DNA of 64,000 nt from assembly GCF_000208745.1 (NCBI RefSeq), contig NC_030851.1:36801240-36865239 (forward strand). The letters run 5' to 3'. Below are positions 45,474 to 58,164 of the stretch, piece after piece. Every line of letters begins with the position of its first letter. Positions within the stretch are counted from its first letter, which is position 1. Both the position numbers and the translations under genes were made by a program. The notes beneath the pieces were generated by a model. That model worked only from the letters and a program-made list of their open reading frames with translations, ran no database searches and was not told the origin of the DNA. Source of the stretch: Theobroma cacao. Taxonomy: Eukaryota; Streptophyta; Magnoliopsida; Malvales; Malvaceae.

Positions 45474-46900
45474 GTTGTGAGTAGATGGAGATGGTCAGAT
45501 AGACTCCTCTCAGCTTTTCCCTTATGATTAATGTGGTTTTGTGGAGGACCTTTGAAGCTCATTTAGGTTGCTTCTTTCTGATCAAGCAAAGAGCAATTTC
45601 ATTGTAGAAGTAGGGACATTAAGTTTTGTTCTTGTATCAAGTAAAACTTTCTCATTGTATTTAAAAAAACTGATTGAATGGGGATTCTTCTTATGCTTGA
45701 GGCCTTTTGTTGTGCCCTCCAGTTGAAGTTAATTATTAAGTGCATGACTTGAAAAGTAGAAAGATAATAAGAAAATTTTTGTTCATCTCCGTTTCTCTAT
45801 TTTATTCTCTGCTATAACATTTCCATAAGTTCCATATACAATGTTCGAATTGTTTCAGTATGTTGAAGAACTTGTGGCAGTGTCAAGCTGAATGGTGCAA
45901 GTGACCAGTTAGTACCTGAATTTGCTTGCCTGGTACCTGATGCAACCTTTAATGTGGCCCAGATTCGTTAGTCCAGTTATCCTTTTATGTTAGAATCTTG
46001 AAGCAGCAAAGAAAAAAAAGATCCTTTTCATAGAGAGAAAGACGAGTGGAATAACTACTTTGCACTTTATATGCCAAAGCCATCTCATCCCACTTAGCAA
46101 TCGGCAAATGGTGAGATTCCCATGGCTTTTGAATTTGATTGGCATAAAGGCTTCTTCAATCTTTTAGGTTAGGCCCTTCAATTTTCATGCTCTCTTCGTA
46201 TGATTATGCATGTACACATATATCAAAACATCATGTCTAAGGGACAACAGTATGTGATCCTGATGGTGGAATTACTAACCTCTCAAAAGCAATTTCATGG
46301 TTGGATTTAATTATCCTTCTTGAAGTCAAACCAAACTAACACATGCATATGTGTATAAAATCATACAAGATTAGATTATACTTTTAACTTAATCTGTTAT
46401 ATCATCAAGTAACACATATCTTTAAAGTGGCTGCATAATTAATTATTCAAGTAAATTTACTAATAACTTAATATCTATACTATATATAAAAAAATCTCCA
46501 ACGGAGTTTTCATATTTAGTCACATGAAGGTTTCAAGAGGGATTGTGAAGCTTGAATAAAATTTCTAACACGACTCTCAAATTTTGCCACATGGACCCCA
46601 GAGGAGGGAAGCTGTGATATGTTTGATGAGTATAAGCTGGGCCGATTGTATACAACGTATGGGTTTACCTCCAGTATTACAAAAGAAAAAGGAAAACCTA
46701 CTCTCACTCTTTCTTTGGGTTGGAGCGGGCCCAGACACTGAGGCCCGAAATCTCATCAGCAACAGCCTACAGTCAATCATCCATTGACCTACCCCTTCTG
46801 TACAGTGTTAAACCCTAAGCATTAGACAAAACCTAGAAAACCGCACGTCCGACCTCAACTTTGTACAAATTTGTTCAAAAATGCAATCTCAGCTTCGAAG
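45474..46900. other. Intergenic region between the CCCH and PPR genes
   Basis: The 3' UTR of the CCCH gene probably ends near the AT-rich stretch at 45650-45670. 46472 onward reads TCTATACTATATATAAAAAA, similar to the 5' ends of plant Helitron-like elements, but no matching 3' end was found. Short ORFs at 46516-46787 overlap the PPR promoter and have no recognisable product. Confidence 0.4.
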
Positions 46901-49240
46901 ATGAAGCTAATCTCAGCAGCTCTAAGTTTCTTCACCAAAATGCTTGTATCTCTTCGCAGCCTCTTCCACATCAACCGCAGAATCCCTGTCTGTGTCAGAG
47001 TAAGCCACCCTTTTCCTCTCTTTCAAAACTCTCGACCCCTCAACTTTTTCCCACCTTCAAATAACTCTATTATTGTTTGCCCTTTTATTTTACTGACTAG
47101 TTTTTTCTACATGATGAAGTTCCCATTTGGGACAAAATGTAATAGTAATACCCATATTTTTCTAGATGATTTTAATAGGGAATCCATGTGTAAAATCATT
47201 CAACAAGACCAGTGGAATGACCCAAAGATTGTAACTTTGTTTGATTCAAGCTTGGCACCCATTTGGGTTTCTAAGATTTTGGTTGGTTTAAAGCAGGAGC
47301 CTAAATTGGCATTGAAATTCTTCAAATGGGCGAAAACCCATAAAGGGTTTGGCCATACAAGTGAATCTTATTGTATATTGGTTCACATTTTGTTTTATGG
47401 TAGAATGTATTCTGATGCTAGTGCTATCCTTAAGGAATTCATTTTGTTGAGACAGAGGGTAGTCTTGCCGGGTTGTGATTTTTTTGATGTTTTGTGGTCT
47501 ACAAGGAATGTTTGTCGATATGGATTTGGGGTGTTTGATGCTTTGTTTAGTGTTTTGGTTGATTTGGGAATGCTTGAGGAGGCTAGCCAATGTTTTTCAA
47601 AAATGAAGAGGTACAGGGTTTTGCCTAAAGTTCGTTCTTGTAATGCTCTTTTGCATAGGCTTTCTAAGACAGGGAGGAGGGATCAATCTAGGAGGTTTTT
47701 TGCGGAAATGATTGGGGTTGGGGTTGCTCCATCAGTATTCACATACAATATACTGATAGATTATATGTGTAAAGAAGGGGAATTGGATACTGCAAGAATG
47801 TTATTTGGACAAATGAAACAGATTGGCTTAACTCCGGATATTGTCACATATAACTCCCTTATTGATGGATATGGAAAGGTTGGATTATTGGATGAAGTGA
47901 TTTTCTTATTTGAAGAGATGAAGAGTGTAGAGTGTGCGCCTGATATAATTACATACAATGCCTTAATAAACTGTTTTTGCAAATTTCAGAGGATGCCTCA
48001 GGCTTTTGAGTTTTTTCGTGAAATGAGGAATAAGGGGTTGAAACCAAATGTTGTAACTTATAGCACATTAATTGATGCTTTTTGCAAGGAAGGGATGATG
48101 CAACAAGGGATTAAATTTTTAGTTGATATGAGGCGGGTTGGTCTTTTACCTAATGTGTTCACATATACTTCTTTAATTGATGCAACTTGTAAAGCTGGCA
48201 GTCTAACCGAAGCATTGAAGCTGGCTAATGAGATGTTGCAGGAAAATGTTGACTTGAACATTGTTACATATACAACTATAATTGATGGTCTTTGTGAAGC
48301 AGGGCGAACAAAGGAAGCAGAGGAAATTTTTAGGGCAATGCTGAAAGCTGCTTTAAAACCTAATGTGCACATTTATACTGCCCTTGCTCATGGCTATATG
48401 AAAGTTAAAAAGATGGAGCATGCCTTGAATCTTTTGAAAGAAATGAAGGAAAAAAGCATTAAACCTGATCTGTTGCTGTATGGAACTATCATTTGGGGCC
48501 TATGCAATCAGGATAAGATCGAAGAAACTAAAGTTGTCATGAGTGAAATGAAGGAATCCAGACTGAGTTCAAACCCTGTCATATACACTACAGTCATGGA
48601 TTCTTATTTTAAGGCAGGTAAAACCGCCGAGGCATTGAATCTGCTAGAAGAAATGTCGGACCTGGGCATTGAAGTTACAGTTGTGACTTTTTGTGTATTG
48701 GTTGATGGTTTGTGCAAAACAGGATTGGTCCTAGAGGCAATTAATTATTTCAATAGAATGTCAGAGTTCAATTTGCAACCTAATGTTGCAGCTTATACAG
48801 TATTAATTGATGGCCTTTGTAAGAATAATTTCATTCAAGCAGCCAAGAATATGTTTGATGAAATGCTAAGCAAAAATTTGGTTCCAGATAAAACTGCTTA
48901 CACTGCTTTGATAGATGGGAATTTAAAGCATGGAAATTTTCAAGAAGCTTTGAATTTGCAGAATGAAATGATTGAAATGGGCATTGAGCTTGATTTGCCG
49001 GCTTACACTTCCCTTGTTTGGGGTTTTTGCCAATGTGGTCAGTTACAACAAGCAAGAAAATTTCTGGATGAGATGATCCGGAAGCATATCCTTCCTGATG
49101 AGATTCTTTGCATTGGTGTATTAAGGAAGTACTATGAGCTAGGACATGTTGATGAAGCCATTGAATTGCAAAATGAAATGGCTAAGAGGGGTTTAATTAC
49201 TAGCCCCATCCATTATGCAGTTCCAAGTGTACAGCCATAA
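46901..49240 (+). CDS. EMB2794: Mitochondrial-type P-class PPR protein (At2g02150 / EMB2794 type)
   Basis: This intronless gene encodes 779 residues. PPR proteins bind organelle RNA one base per repeat and act in its processing or stability. The ATG at 46901 is chosen because the frame upstream lacks ATG. The N-terminus (MKLISAALSFFTKMLVSLRS, then HINRR) is basic and amphipathic, as in mitochondrial presequences. About 16 consecutive 35-residue repeats run from residue 207 to 766, for example TYNILIDYMCKEGELDTARM and TYTTIIDGLCEAGRTKEAEE. There is no E, DYW or SMR tail, so it is a plain P-type protein. Its adjacency to the CCCH gene matches neighbouring Arabidopsis locus numbers (At2g02150, At2g02160), where the PPR gene is listed as embryo-lethal when lost. 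The orthology is inferred from sequence style and context. Confidence 0.88.
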   Translation: MKLISAALSFFTKMLVSLRSLFHINRRIPVCVRVSHPFPLFQNSRPLNFFPPSNNSIIVCPFILLTSFFYMMKFPFGTKCNSNTHIFLDDFNRESMCKIIQQDQWNDPKIVTLFDSSLAPIWVSKILVGLKQEPKLALKFFKWAKTHKGFGHTSESYCILVHILFYGRMYSDASAILKEFILLRQRVVLPGCDFFDVLWSTRNVCRYGFGVFDALFSVLVDLGMLEEASQCFSKMKRYRVLPKVRSCNALLHRLSKTGRRDQSRRFFAEMIGVGVAPSVFTYNILIDYMCKEGELDTARMLFGQMKQIGLTPDIVTYNSLIDGYGKVGLLDEVIFLFEEMKSVECAPDIITYNALINCFCKFQRMPQAFEFFREMRNKGLKPNVVTYSTLIDAFCKEGMMQQGIKFLVDMRRVGLLPNVFTYTSLIDATCKAGSLTEALKLANEMLQENVDLNIVTYTTIIDGLCEAGRTKEAEEIFRAMLKAALKPNVHIYTALAHGYMKVKKMEHALNLLKEMKEKSIKPDLLLYGTIIWGLCNQDKIEETKVVMSEMKESRLSSNPVIYTTVMDSYFKAGKTAEALNLLEEMSDLGIEVTVVTFCVLVDGLCKTGLVLEAINYFNRMSEFNLQPNVAAYTVLIDGLCKNNFIQAAKNMFDEMLSKNLVPDKTAYTALIDGNLKHGNFQEALNLQNEMIEMGIELDLPAYTSLVWGFCQCGQLQQARKFLDEMIRKHILPDEILCIGVLRKYYELGHVDEAIELQNEMAKRGLITSPIHYAVPSVQP

Positions 49241-52200
49241 GGTCTAATTGTTTAGTCATCCACAATTTATTCGAGCTGTGTGGAAAATCTGAATCAGAGG
49301 GCAGAGATCTACCATAATAAAAGATAAGAGCCTGAGGTATACCTAGTAGCGAGGATGCAAACACATATGAGCAGGTTCGTTGATGAAGGATGCTTCGAAA
49401 GGTCATTATTTTAGTGATGCAAAATCTGCCACCAGAACAGGTCTCATTTTGGAGTAAATTGAACTTTTGGTACATCATGCTTGCCAGATCAAGTCTTCTA
49501 TACTGGTGAGTGATAGTGACAACTGAACTTTTTGGTTTCTTCGATTTATTCTTCTATAAGTAGAAACAGTGGGAAATGTGGATCTTATCACTGCATAGTT
49601 TTTATTAGATGAAATTACAGTATTAAGACTGTCTAGAAAGAAAGATGACCAAACTATATTTGTTTCCCATAATCTCCTATATTTGCTTTTATTTCTTATA
49701 TTATCATGAAATATTGATAGTGATAGGATTCTTCCTTACTTGGAAGGTTTAAAAGGTTGAGATCATGGTTCTAATATGTAAAAGCAAATAAACGTTTCCT
49801 GAAAAGATTTGAAAACAGCAACAAATTGTGGCTGCTTGACAATTTAGATGAGTGAGTTAAAAGTATTGTCATTATGTCTGACTGTATTTGTCTCTCCTAA
49901 TTCCTGATCCTCTCCATGTGATTTGGGATTTTTGAGCTGCATACTCATGTCTCTCCTGCTCCTAATGTCAATAACTGCCATCAAGTTACTGGCATTTTTT
50001 TTTTTTTTTCCTTCATGAGCATGCATCTGTAGACTGTTTCTGTTGATTAACTATTTGTGCACTCACGAGATCTGAATACTAACTATTGATTTCTTGGCGC
50101 CATAAGAGACTTTGTCTGTGTTCACTTAGCTGATTATCATAAAACATTCTTGATGAGATTGTCCCAAAATCCTTTCTTACTGTCTCTAAATTACGTTCCC
50201 TTATGTTATTCTATATATAATCTTAGAACATGACCAAACCAACCCCATTCCCCAGCCTAAATGAGAAAAAAAAAAAAACCAACAAAGTGATGAATGTTAA
50301 TGGAGTTTTCTAATGCTTATTGGGTTCCAAGCTTGAAGGGTGATGTTAATAGTGTTTCTTTTTGTCTTAATAGATGTCAAGCCTGAAGGCTGACAAGTAA
50401 ATCAGATGAGTTCTGCATTCCATTGACGATTATTCTTCTTCAGGTGATTGGCATCTTTACTCTGACAAAAACCTTATCTTGCCCTCTTGAGTGAGAGGGT
50501 ACACAATGTTCTTTTAAATGTTTTGTCAATACTTCTCGGTTTTTATTAATAACTAGTATATATTGTCCTTTGCATTGCACGTGAATACCTATATCTTTCT
50601 CTCTATTTAAATAAACAATTATATGTAAAATACAAATGTTTCTGAAGTGTAAAGTTTATTGTCTATAAATAAAAGATAATTATAATTAAAAGCAAATTAT
50701 ATATAAAAATTTAATGTTTTAATTGTATAGCATTGAAATTTTGTAATATTAATATATAAATTATTCAATAGTGTTAGAATTAAGAAAAACATTTTTCAAT
50801 GAAAATCCTTTGATGCAATTAAAATCCTATTACAAATTAGATCAACTTTATTAATATTTATAATAAAAAATATTGCAAATGGTAATTTGGAAATATAATG
50901 AACAAATATAACTATTTTCATCGGTCAAAAAATTTTTCAACATCCGCACTTTTATATATATGACACTCAACAAACCTTGTTTACAATGTGCACGCTCCTG
51001 GTAGAGCGCCCAGTCTGATTTTACATTATTTCATATATGTCACAGGAAGAAACTTTTCTGAATCTTTCTTTTATCTTATGTTGAGATGTAAATAATTTGA
51101 GGAGAGTTTGTTGTTTTAGAACGTCAAGGCCTCTTTCATCAGTTAAGACATGTTTTTCTCCATTAGCAATAAGAGTTGCTTTTCAGCTGATCTGTATCAT
51201 GCTAGCTACCATTGGTTTCATTTTATTAAGTTCTTGTCGACATTTATTTAGGTGAAACTGAAGGTTGATTCTGAGAGAGCATACAGTCTTGTAGTCTGTT
51301 TGTCAGCGCAGATAGAGAGACTTAGAGCAGATGATGCTGTTCTCTTTATCAGGTAATGTCAAGAGGCACAAACTGTCAATTCCATGTTTATCGATGAATC
51401 ATGTATTTGGGTGAATGTCAACAAAATTCTTCAATGCTAATGACATGTTAATGTCAGCCTTACAGGCATGTTGTTGATTAGTTTTCTTGAATCTCCATTC
51501 AAGTTTGTAGCATACAGTTATAATCTCAAATGAGCATGTCTTGACTTTGGACTTGCATAAATTGTGAAAGATTAATAACTATAAGATGCATTCATGCCAA
51601 CTCTCTGTGTTTTTTAAGTAAATAATTAAACTGATGTATTTATTGTAGGAATGAATGAACAATATTCCTTCATTATAATCACTTTGGTTCAAAGCTCCGG
51701 CAATATGTGCACAATGGAGACACCCATGGAGAAAGCTGCCTGCTCAGTAGTTGATACCACCAGGATGATTTCAGGGGCCTTCTGCTTTGAGCCATTGAGG
51801 ACAGCATATGAAATGAAATGAAATGAAATCACCAAGATGATTTATATCATTGTGTGGAAATTCTTTTGGATTTTTATTCTTTACATAGTTATGTCAAATT
51901 ACTTTTTAAGTTGTATTTAGTTCCAGATAAGTGTGAATGTGCTTCAAAATAAAGTAAAAATCCACATTTTACCTTTTTTTTTTTTATATCAGAATATTTT
52001 GGTTGGTTCAATATGGGAAATTCTCTAGTTAATTAAATAAGATTTACCATTATGGGAATTTGTCTTTGGAAAACAAAGAAAAAGAAAATTTTTTTTTTAA
52101 CAACCCAGACCAACCGAAACGTACTTTTATGTTTTGTTAAGGAGAAAAGGGGCTATTCATAGCTTTGGCCTAAACAAGGCCTTATCCTAGAGAGCAAAAC

Positions 52201-52515
52201 GACGGCGCCGAGAGCCCAATGCCCAAAGTAGTTATGAAGGAAAAAAGAGTCAAACCCTAGTGGTTTGGAAGGAGGTGTGGATAAAGGGAGCGAGGTTTGG
52301 GTTTCAGGTATGGTTTCAGGCTTGGTTTTCCTCTTCAGTTTTGTTTTGTTAAATAGCCGTTAAACCGAAATGTTGGCCTTCCCTCCCCTCCCGCACACTC
52401 CAACCAGAAAAAACCCCGAAGCTTCCATACTATGGCTTCCCCTCTGACACTCTCTCTCTTTCTCTTTCTCATTCGCAGCCCAAAACAGCGGAAGAAGAAA
52501 TTGCTGAATTAAAGG
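49241..52515. other. 3.3-kb intergenic region after the PPR gene
   Basis: No protein gene is evident. 51240-51356 looks exon-like, ending CAG-GTAATG, and may belong to a spliced 3' UTR of the PPR transcript. A Helitron-like fragment lies at 50553-50972. 52190-52515 is the leader of the next gene. Confidence 0.4.
50553..50972 (-). mobile_element. Possible small non-autonomous Helitron
   Basis: Read on the minus strand, it starts TCATATATATAAAAGTGCGG near 50972 and ends CACGTGCAATGCAAAGGACA, then ATATATACTAGT, at 50553. The CTAGT 3' end after a short GTGCAATGCA palindrome is typical of plant Helitron 3' ends. The 5' flank is not the expected A, and no coding part exists. Confidence 0.4.
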
Positions 52516-55500
52516 ATGGGGAGTAGGATTCCAGTTCAACACTACAATAATTCCTTCATAGCTACTTCTCTTCATGATCTCAACACCGTTGATTCTCGCC
52601 CTTCTGACATCGACGCCGTTGATGCTGCTGACGCCTTGGATCACCATGATCACGACCACCACGATTCCGCTGCTGTTGTCTGTACACTATCATTTCTACT
52701 TCTTTTCTTTTTGGTTTCTGTTTTTTGAAATTTTTGAATATTTGTTTGTTCCAGGAGTGTATGCATGAATCTTATAGAAATTCTTTACCAATTCACGGCG
52801 TTGGAGCGGAGGAAGAAGATCGATCTAGCTTAGACAATAGCGAATCTTCCAGAGGAGCTTTCAATATTTTGACAATTGAAGGTAAAGAAAGAATGAAAAA
52901 ATATTAGTTTAACTGTTTAGGCTTTTTATAATTTTCCGACAAGGTACGGGCTTCGTTTAATTGTTGATTTTGTTGCAATTTTCAGTTATTTGTTTATTGC
53001 TTCCTCACAAGTTGCTATACATAAAAGCAAATGACTAAAATGCAAAACCAATTCTAACATAATTGTTGTAATAAATGTAAAATCATGCGTTTTATTTATT
53101 TATTTTTTTTTGAAATTACGTTTTTAGAATATTAATTCTTTAAAAAGTATTATTGGTTTTTTATTTTTAATCCAAATTTAGTTTTTGCAGTTTGAGCAAA
53201 AAGCAAGTAGTAAAAGTAAAAGGCAAACAGGGCCTTTGAAATTGATTAGGAAATTCTGTGAATGGGAGTTGACTCTTTTTTTTTATTCTAAAATTCAGTA
53301 TTTTTAAACCTCAGATGTTTCGCCTATGGAATCAGCAAGAGCCAGATTTCTGCAAATCATAGTGGATCATTTTATTAATGACCATGTGATTGAGGTGGTT
53401 GATAATGAGTCATCTGCTGACTATAATACTCAGTCAGGACAAGACAAACTCAATAAGAGAAAGACAAGAGATATACAATATGAGGGGGATCCTAGGTTTG
53501 CTTTGCCCTTAATGTATGTTGCCAATCTCTATGAAACTTTAGTTAATGATGTAAACATGAGGATTGCTTCCTTGAATGGAATTCGCGATAAGACCATTGG
53601 GGTAGCCCTTGAAGCTGCTGGTGGTTTGTACAGAAGGTTGGCTAAAAAATTTCCTAAAAAAGGTAGTATTCTATTTTGCTTAACACTATGAGGATAATGT
53701 CTTATTACATTTTCTTGAAAATGTAATTTGGCCCCTTTAATTGATTATAGGTTCTTGTATATATAAAAGAAGGGAACTCGCAACTTCTCTGGAAACAAGG
53801 ACAAGGTTTCCAGAATTAGTTATACAAGAAGAGAAGCGAGTTCGCTTCGTGGTAGTCAATGGTTTGGATATTGTTGAGAGACCAAATAATGTGCCTATTG
53901 AAGATGCTGAGTGGTAAGTTCTTCCTTTGGAATTTGATTTTCTTTGCTTGTGATGTTCTTTCTCATTTTTTAGCAGCATGGCTCTTTTTTTTTCCTGACT
54001 AGTTTATCAGTGCCATGTGTGCTACTGTTTCTCAATCTCTCATTAGTCTTGTCAAGAACTCAAGATTGCTTTCCTTGTAATCAAAAGTCAAAAGTTTTGC
54101 TGGATTTCTTATGACATGAGTCACTTGGGTGTATGGAGCAATTTATCTTAATACGAATGAAAGCCACTCTGTTCTGCACAACTCTGGCATTAGGCTAAGA
54201 AACTATTTATGTCGAACCAAACCTGGTAACTTTTGGTTGAATATCTTGATCTTCTAGGTGTTATGTCTCACCTTGTTTGCTTATTCCTTGGTTACCATGT
54301 TATCTTTATCTATAGTTTCTTTCTAATGCACCATTTTTTCCCCCTTCGTTTCCCATGATAGGCTTTTATTTTGTGCTTTGCTGCAGTTCTGCTATGTTAT
54401 TGTTATTTTCTCAATTGCATGAGGGATGTAATCATGTTGTTTGCCTGTACTGTTGGCTCTTTTTATTGCACCAAAATTTCCCCCTCCTTTCCTATCATAG
54501 GCTTTTTATCTTAGCTTTGCTGCAGTTCTGCTTTGTTGTTGTTATATTCTCCATTGCATGAGGAAAGTAATCATGTTGTTTTCTTGTTCTGTTGGCACCT
54601 GGCTATTATATTCTCCATTGCATGAGGAAAGTAATCATGTTGTTTTCTTGTTCTGTTGGCACCTGGCTATGTACTAAGTATCTTTATATTGGGTTTCATT
54701 TTCATGCACCACTTTTTTCCCTTCCTTTTCTATCAAGGATTTTACCTTTTAGCTTTGCTGCAGAATCATTATTTTTATCACCTGGATACTGAATTATCTT
54801 TATGTATGGAGCTGTTTCATGCACCGTGTTTGCTTTTCCTTGCCATTAGAGGCTATAACTTTTGCTTTGCTGCAGTTTTGCCATGTTGGTATTGTTATAA
54901 CTTGATTGTATGAGGGAAGCTGTTGACTTTTTGGCTCTCATACCATTGTGTGTTGCTTTATTTTCTCCTTAGTCTTTATCTCCTCAGAGATAAGTTAGTT
55001 TTTCCTGTTTGGAGAAATACTGATTTCTTTCCCATGCATTATAGTTTGTTTTATACCATTCTTAACTACCGACAAGTGACAACATTTGGACTTTGAGTTT
55101 GAGAGACATTTTTTCAATATGCGTTCCTCTCTCTGACTAGGTTTCTATTGCTGAAGGTTTAAACGACTGACAGGTCGGAATGAGGTTGCTATCTCTGCTC
55201 AAGACTATAAGTTTTATTCTCCAAGGCATAAGTACAGGCGTGTTCCATCAAACACAGTATCCAACATCTCTGCTTTGCCTGTAAGATCTGTACCCTCTTT
55301 TCCAAGAATAATATGTGTCATCTTTGGACAATGTGGTCTAGTTGGATGTTTTCTGGAAATCTAATTTCCAATTTGCATTAGAACTCAGTAGCATTTATGA
55401 TTGTAGATCCATTTTTATAAAGTATGTACATGGACGTGAAACCATTTAACACATACCTTAATGGTGCATTATCTGTTTGAGGATTACATATAGCTTTGGG

Positions 55501-58164
55501 GTTTTTTTTTTTTTTTTATCTTTCCCTCTCTCCATCTCTCACTGTAAGTTAAATATCTCTTTGTTTGCCCCATGATGTCAGAAGATTGTATATGATATAT
55601 AATGAAGCACTAAAGCTATCTTTACTGCAAACCTTAGCAACTAAAGTTGAATGCAGAGATATAATGTTGTAATCGTTGTATATTTGGCAGACATTCTCTG
55701 GCACTGATAGTTCTTCTCCAATGTCTACCCCTCAAGGGTTTCACACCGTCAATGAAGTAAGAGCTTCCTGTGAAATGAGTATATGCTCTTTGCTGTTAGA
55801 GTTGTTTATGCTAGAGTTTCCATATAACTGCATAAACTTTAGCATGAAAAGAATGTGTGTGCGTGCGTGCGTGTGTGTTTTAATAGAAATCTTAGTTTTG
55901 CCTGCTCCCAGTGATTGAGCTGTTGCAATGGAGAGCTTTTTAAAGCTTTTGACAACAATTGGTTTCATTATTAATTGAAGAGTATTTGCAGCAAGTTCAA
56001 TTTGATATCTGATTTTGCAAATCTGTTGCTATTATTGGAGAATCAGCAGCAGACTCCTTCCAAGCATCATATACCACCACTGTCGCATCAGCCCCAGTTT
56101 CATCCTATTCATCAGAACCATCATCAACCAGTTCACCAAAATCAGCATACAGCTCATTTTCCCCAGAATCATCAATGTGGTCCGCCGTCACACTTACCTG
56201 AAATTAGTCATGCGCACCCATCATCAACCATGTCTCAACACATAGCTTGCTTACAACCCCTAGCAGGGGGGCATGTTGGAGCACGTTTGCATGTTATGGT
56301 GAGGCATGAATTTACTTATTTTTCAGTGGCTATCCTGTTGTTCTAATTTCTTATTGTAAATTGTTTCCATCTTGCTGCTCTAGCACACACAATAGGTGAT
56401 GACTTTAGGGAGAAGGGAGGAAAGGTCATGTTGCTGACATTATACTTCATGGCAATTTGCATATCTATTTAAACTTGTATAATAACAATGAGAAATACCG
56501 TATACGTGATTTTGGTTTAATACTCTCAAAATTCTTAATGTGAGCCTGCCACATTAATAGATGGAATTGCCATTAGTATGACTTATGAGAGATTGGCCCA
56601 AGAGGTGATGTGGTTAATGATAACATCAGTGTTCTTAGGAGCATTTCACCCACAATTCTTTTTACTACAATCCTGCAATTTTCCAATCACAACAAAGAAT
56701 TATGTATGGGTCCACCACTTATATGTGCGGGCTCCATACAACATTTTGGTGGACCCTACATAATTCATGATTGTGATTGGTTAATTGTAGGAGATCTGCT
56801 CCCATTGTTCTCATGGCTGTTAAACAAAGATGTGATGCTCCAAACATCAGCAAAACCTACTTTATCTGGCCAAGAAATTTTGGGGGCTCAGGATTGCAGT
56901 TGATTTTCATGAGGAATCAGAGGACAGAGAACATAAAATAGGACACTGAAAGCTTCTAAATAGCAATAATAGTGTTATTGCTATTGTGCTGGAATTTCTT
57001 CTGAAAACCCAAATGATGGAAGTTATATATTAAAATTCTAATTTATATTGTGGAAATTGATGATGCCATTGCCATACTAAATTTTTACCTTACAAATATT
57101 AATCTTTAGAGTGGTAAATAATTTAGTTCTAGCTCATAAAGTTGTGTATAATCTAGAGTTATTTATTGAAGGAAGTTGATGCCGGGATCACGTCTGGAAA
57201 CTGTTATTAATACATGTTTTAAATGTCACCATCTATTCTTTAAAGGAAATTTTCTGTTTTGAACTGAATTAGGATGCCTGTTGTACTTCTTCTAACCATT
57301 ATAGAACTTATACGTACTCCCTAGGTTGATTTTTGTAGGGACTTTGATTTCAGCCTTTCTGGCATGGAAATACTAGCTTCTTTGTGCTAGTACTTGTAAA
57401 TTTATGAGGCTTTATTCTTCAAAAGTTTCCATATGCCAAGTGAATGATTTATCTGCTATGTCTACTTGTAAGTTATCAATTTTTCTATAGATAGTCCATA
57501 TGTTTAAGGGGTTTGGCTCCTCTCCATTCCTTCAATACTCCCTTAATCACTATTCGACTATGTGGGGTCCAGAATCGTCCCATACTTGTGAATGGTGGTG
57601 ATGCATGTATTGGAGAAAATGTAATGGAGGGAACTCAGCCCCTTTTATAAATGCCTCTTTTCCCATTGTTAGTCTAGCCTGCTAGCAGAAAGAAGTCTTC
57701 AGGCAGGATTCATGTCTGGGTTGAAAGTGTTGCTATGGTGTTTTTTCCCCAGAACATTCATGTCTACCAGGAGATTGGCCCATTGTTATGTCTTTAATTG
57801 GAAATTGCTTTGTAGGGTAGCTTTTGCTTGTTTTTGCTATGGCAATGAATGTGCTTCGATAAGGCTTTTGATAATCATTGAACTCTATAGACCTTTTCTG
57901 ATCTTTTATTGATGAATATTTTGGGCTCCATGATTGCATTGTGTTGATTGTGTTTAGTAATTTACATGATTTTATTTTTCACTGTGAAAGCATAAAGGAA
58001 TGTTTATGCTTTTGCTAATGTAAAAGTCAATACTGACCTCCTGTGTAATGCTTACATTTCAGCCTACGAGCCCAGCAAAATTCTGTGATGAATGTGGGGC
58101 GCCATATCTGAGGGAAACATCCAAGTTTTGCTCAGAATGTGGTATAAAGAGGTTAGGGATATGA
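52516..58164 (+). CDS. Conserved plant protein of unknown function with C-terminal zinc ribbon
   Basis: Eight exons with GT-AG borders: 52516-52677, 52755-52881, 53315-53662, 53751-53913, 55157-55280, 55691-55756, 56047-56298, 58063-58164. They total 1344 bp and give 447 residues. The N-terminus is rich in Asp/His. The conserved core is in exons 3-5 (YEGDPRFALPLMYVANLYET, then FPKKGSCIYKRRELATS, then DAEWFKRLTG). A His/Gln/Pro-rich linker forms exon 7. The end carries a zinc ribbon, C422-X2-C425-X11-C437-X2-C440. It resembles the uncharacterised Arabidopsis locus next to At2g02150 (At2g02148), recalled, not checked. Alternatively exon 7 could begin at 55981, adding 22 residues in frame. No biochemical role is known. 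Confidence 0.8.
54361..54925 (+). repeat. Degenerate tandem repeat in intron 4 of the zinc-ribbon gene
   Basis: The phrase AGCTTTGCTGCAGTTCTGCT, then a TTCTCCATTGCATGAGG-like stretch, recurs near 54361, 54500, 54738 and 54849. Within it, 54543-54606 is repeated exactly at 54607-54670 (64-bp period). The short ORFs in this stretch are intronic. Confidence 0.75.
56665..56795. mobile_element. Small hairpin MITE in intron 7
   Basis: CCAATCACAA near 56685 pairs with TTGTGATTGG near 56779, and the inner parts GAATTATGTATGGGTCCACC and TGGTGGACCCTACATAATTC pair as well, leaving a small loop. It is a foldback element with no coding sequence, lying in the 1.76-kb last intron of the zinc-ribbon gene. 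Confidence 0.6.

Noticed and set aside
46871..46900. 10-residue N-terminal extension of the PPR protein
   Set aside because: It begins at TTG; the ATG at 46901 starts a plausible mitochondrial presequence.
50980..51030. tRNA-like GGTAGAGC sequence
   Set aside because: The short phrase resembles a tRNA D-arm, but no acceptor stem or T-arm could be paired around it.
55981..56046. Longer exon 7 of the zinc-ribbon gene
   Set aside because: It is in frame but is hydrophobic and unlike the His/Gln/Pro-rich linker; kept only as an alternative.
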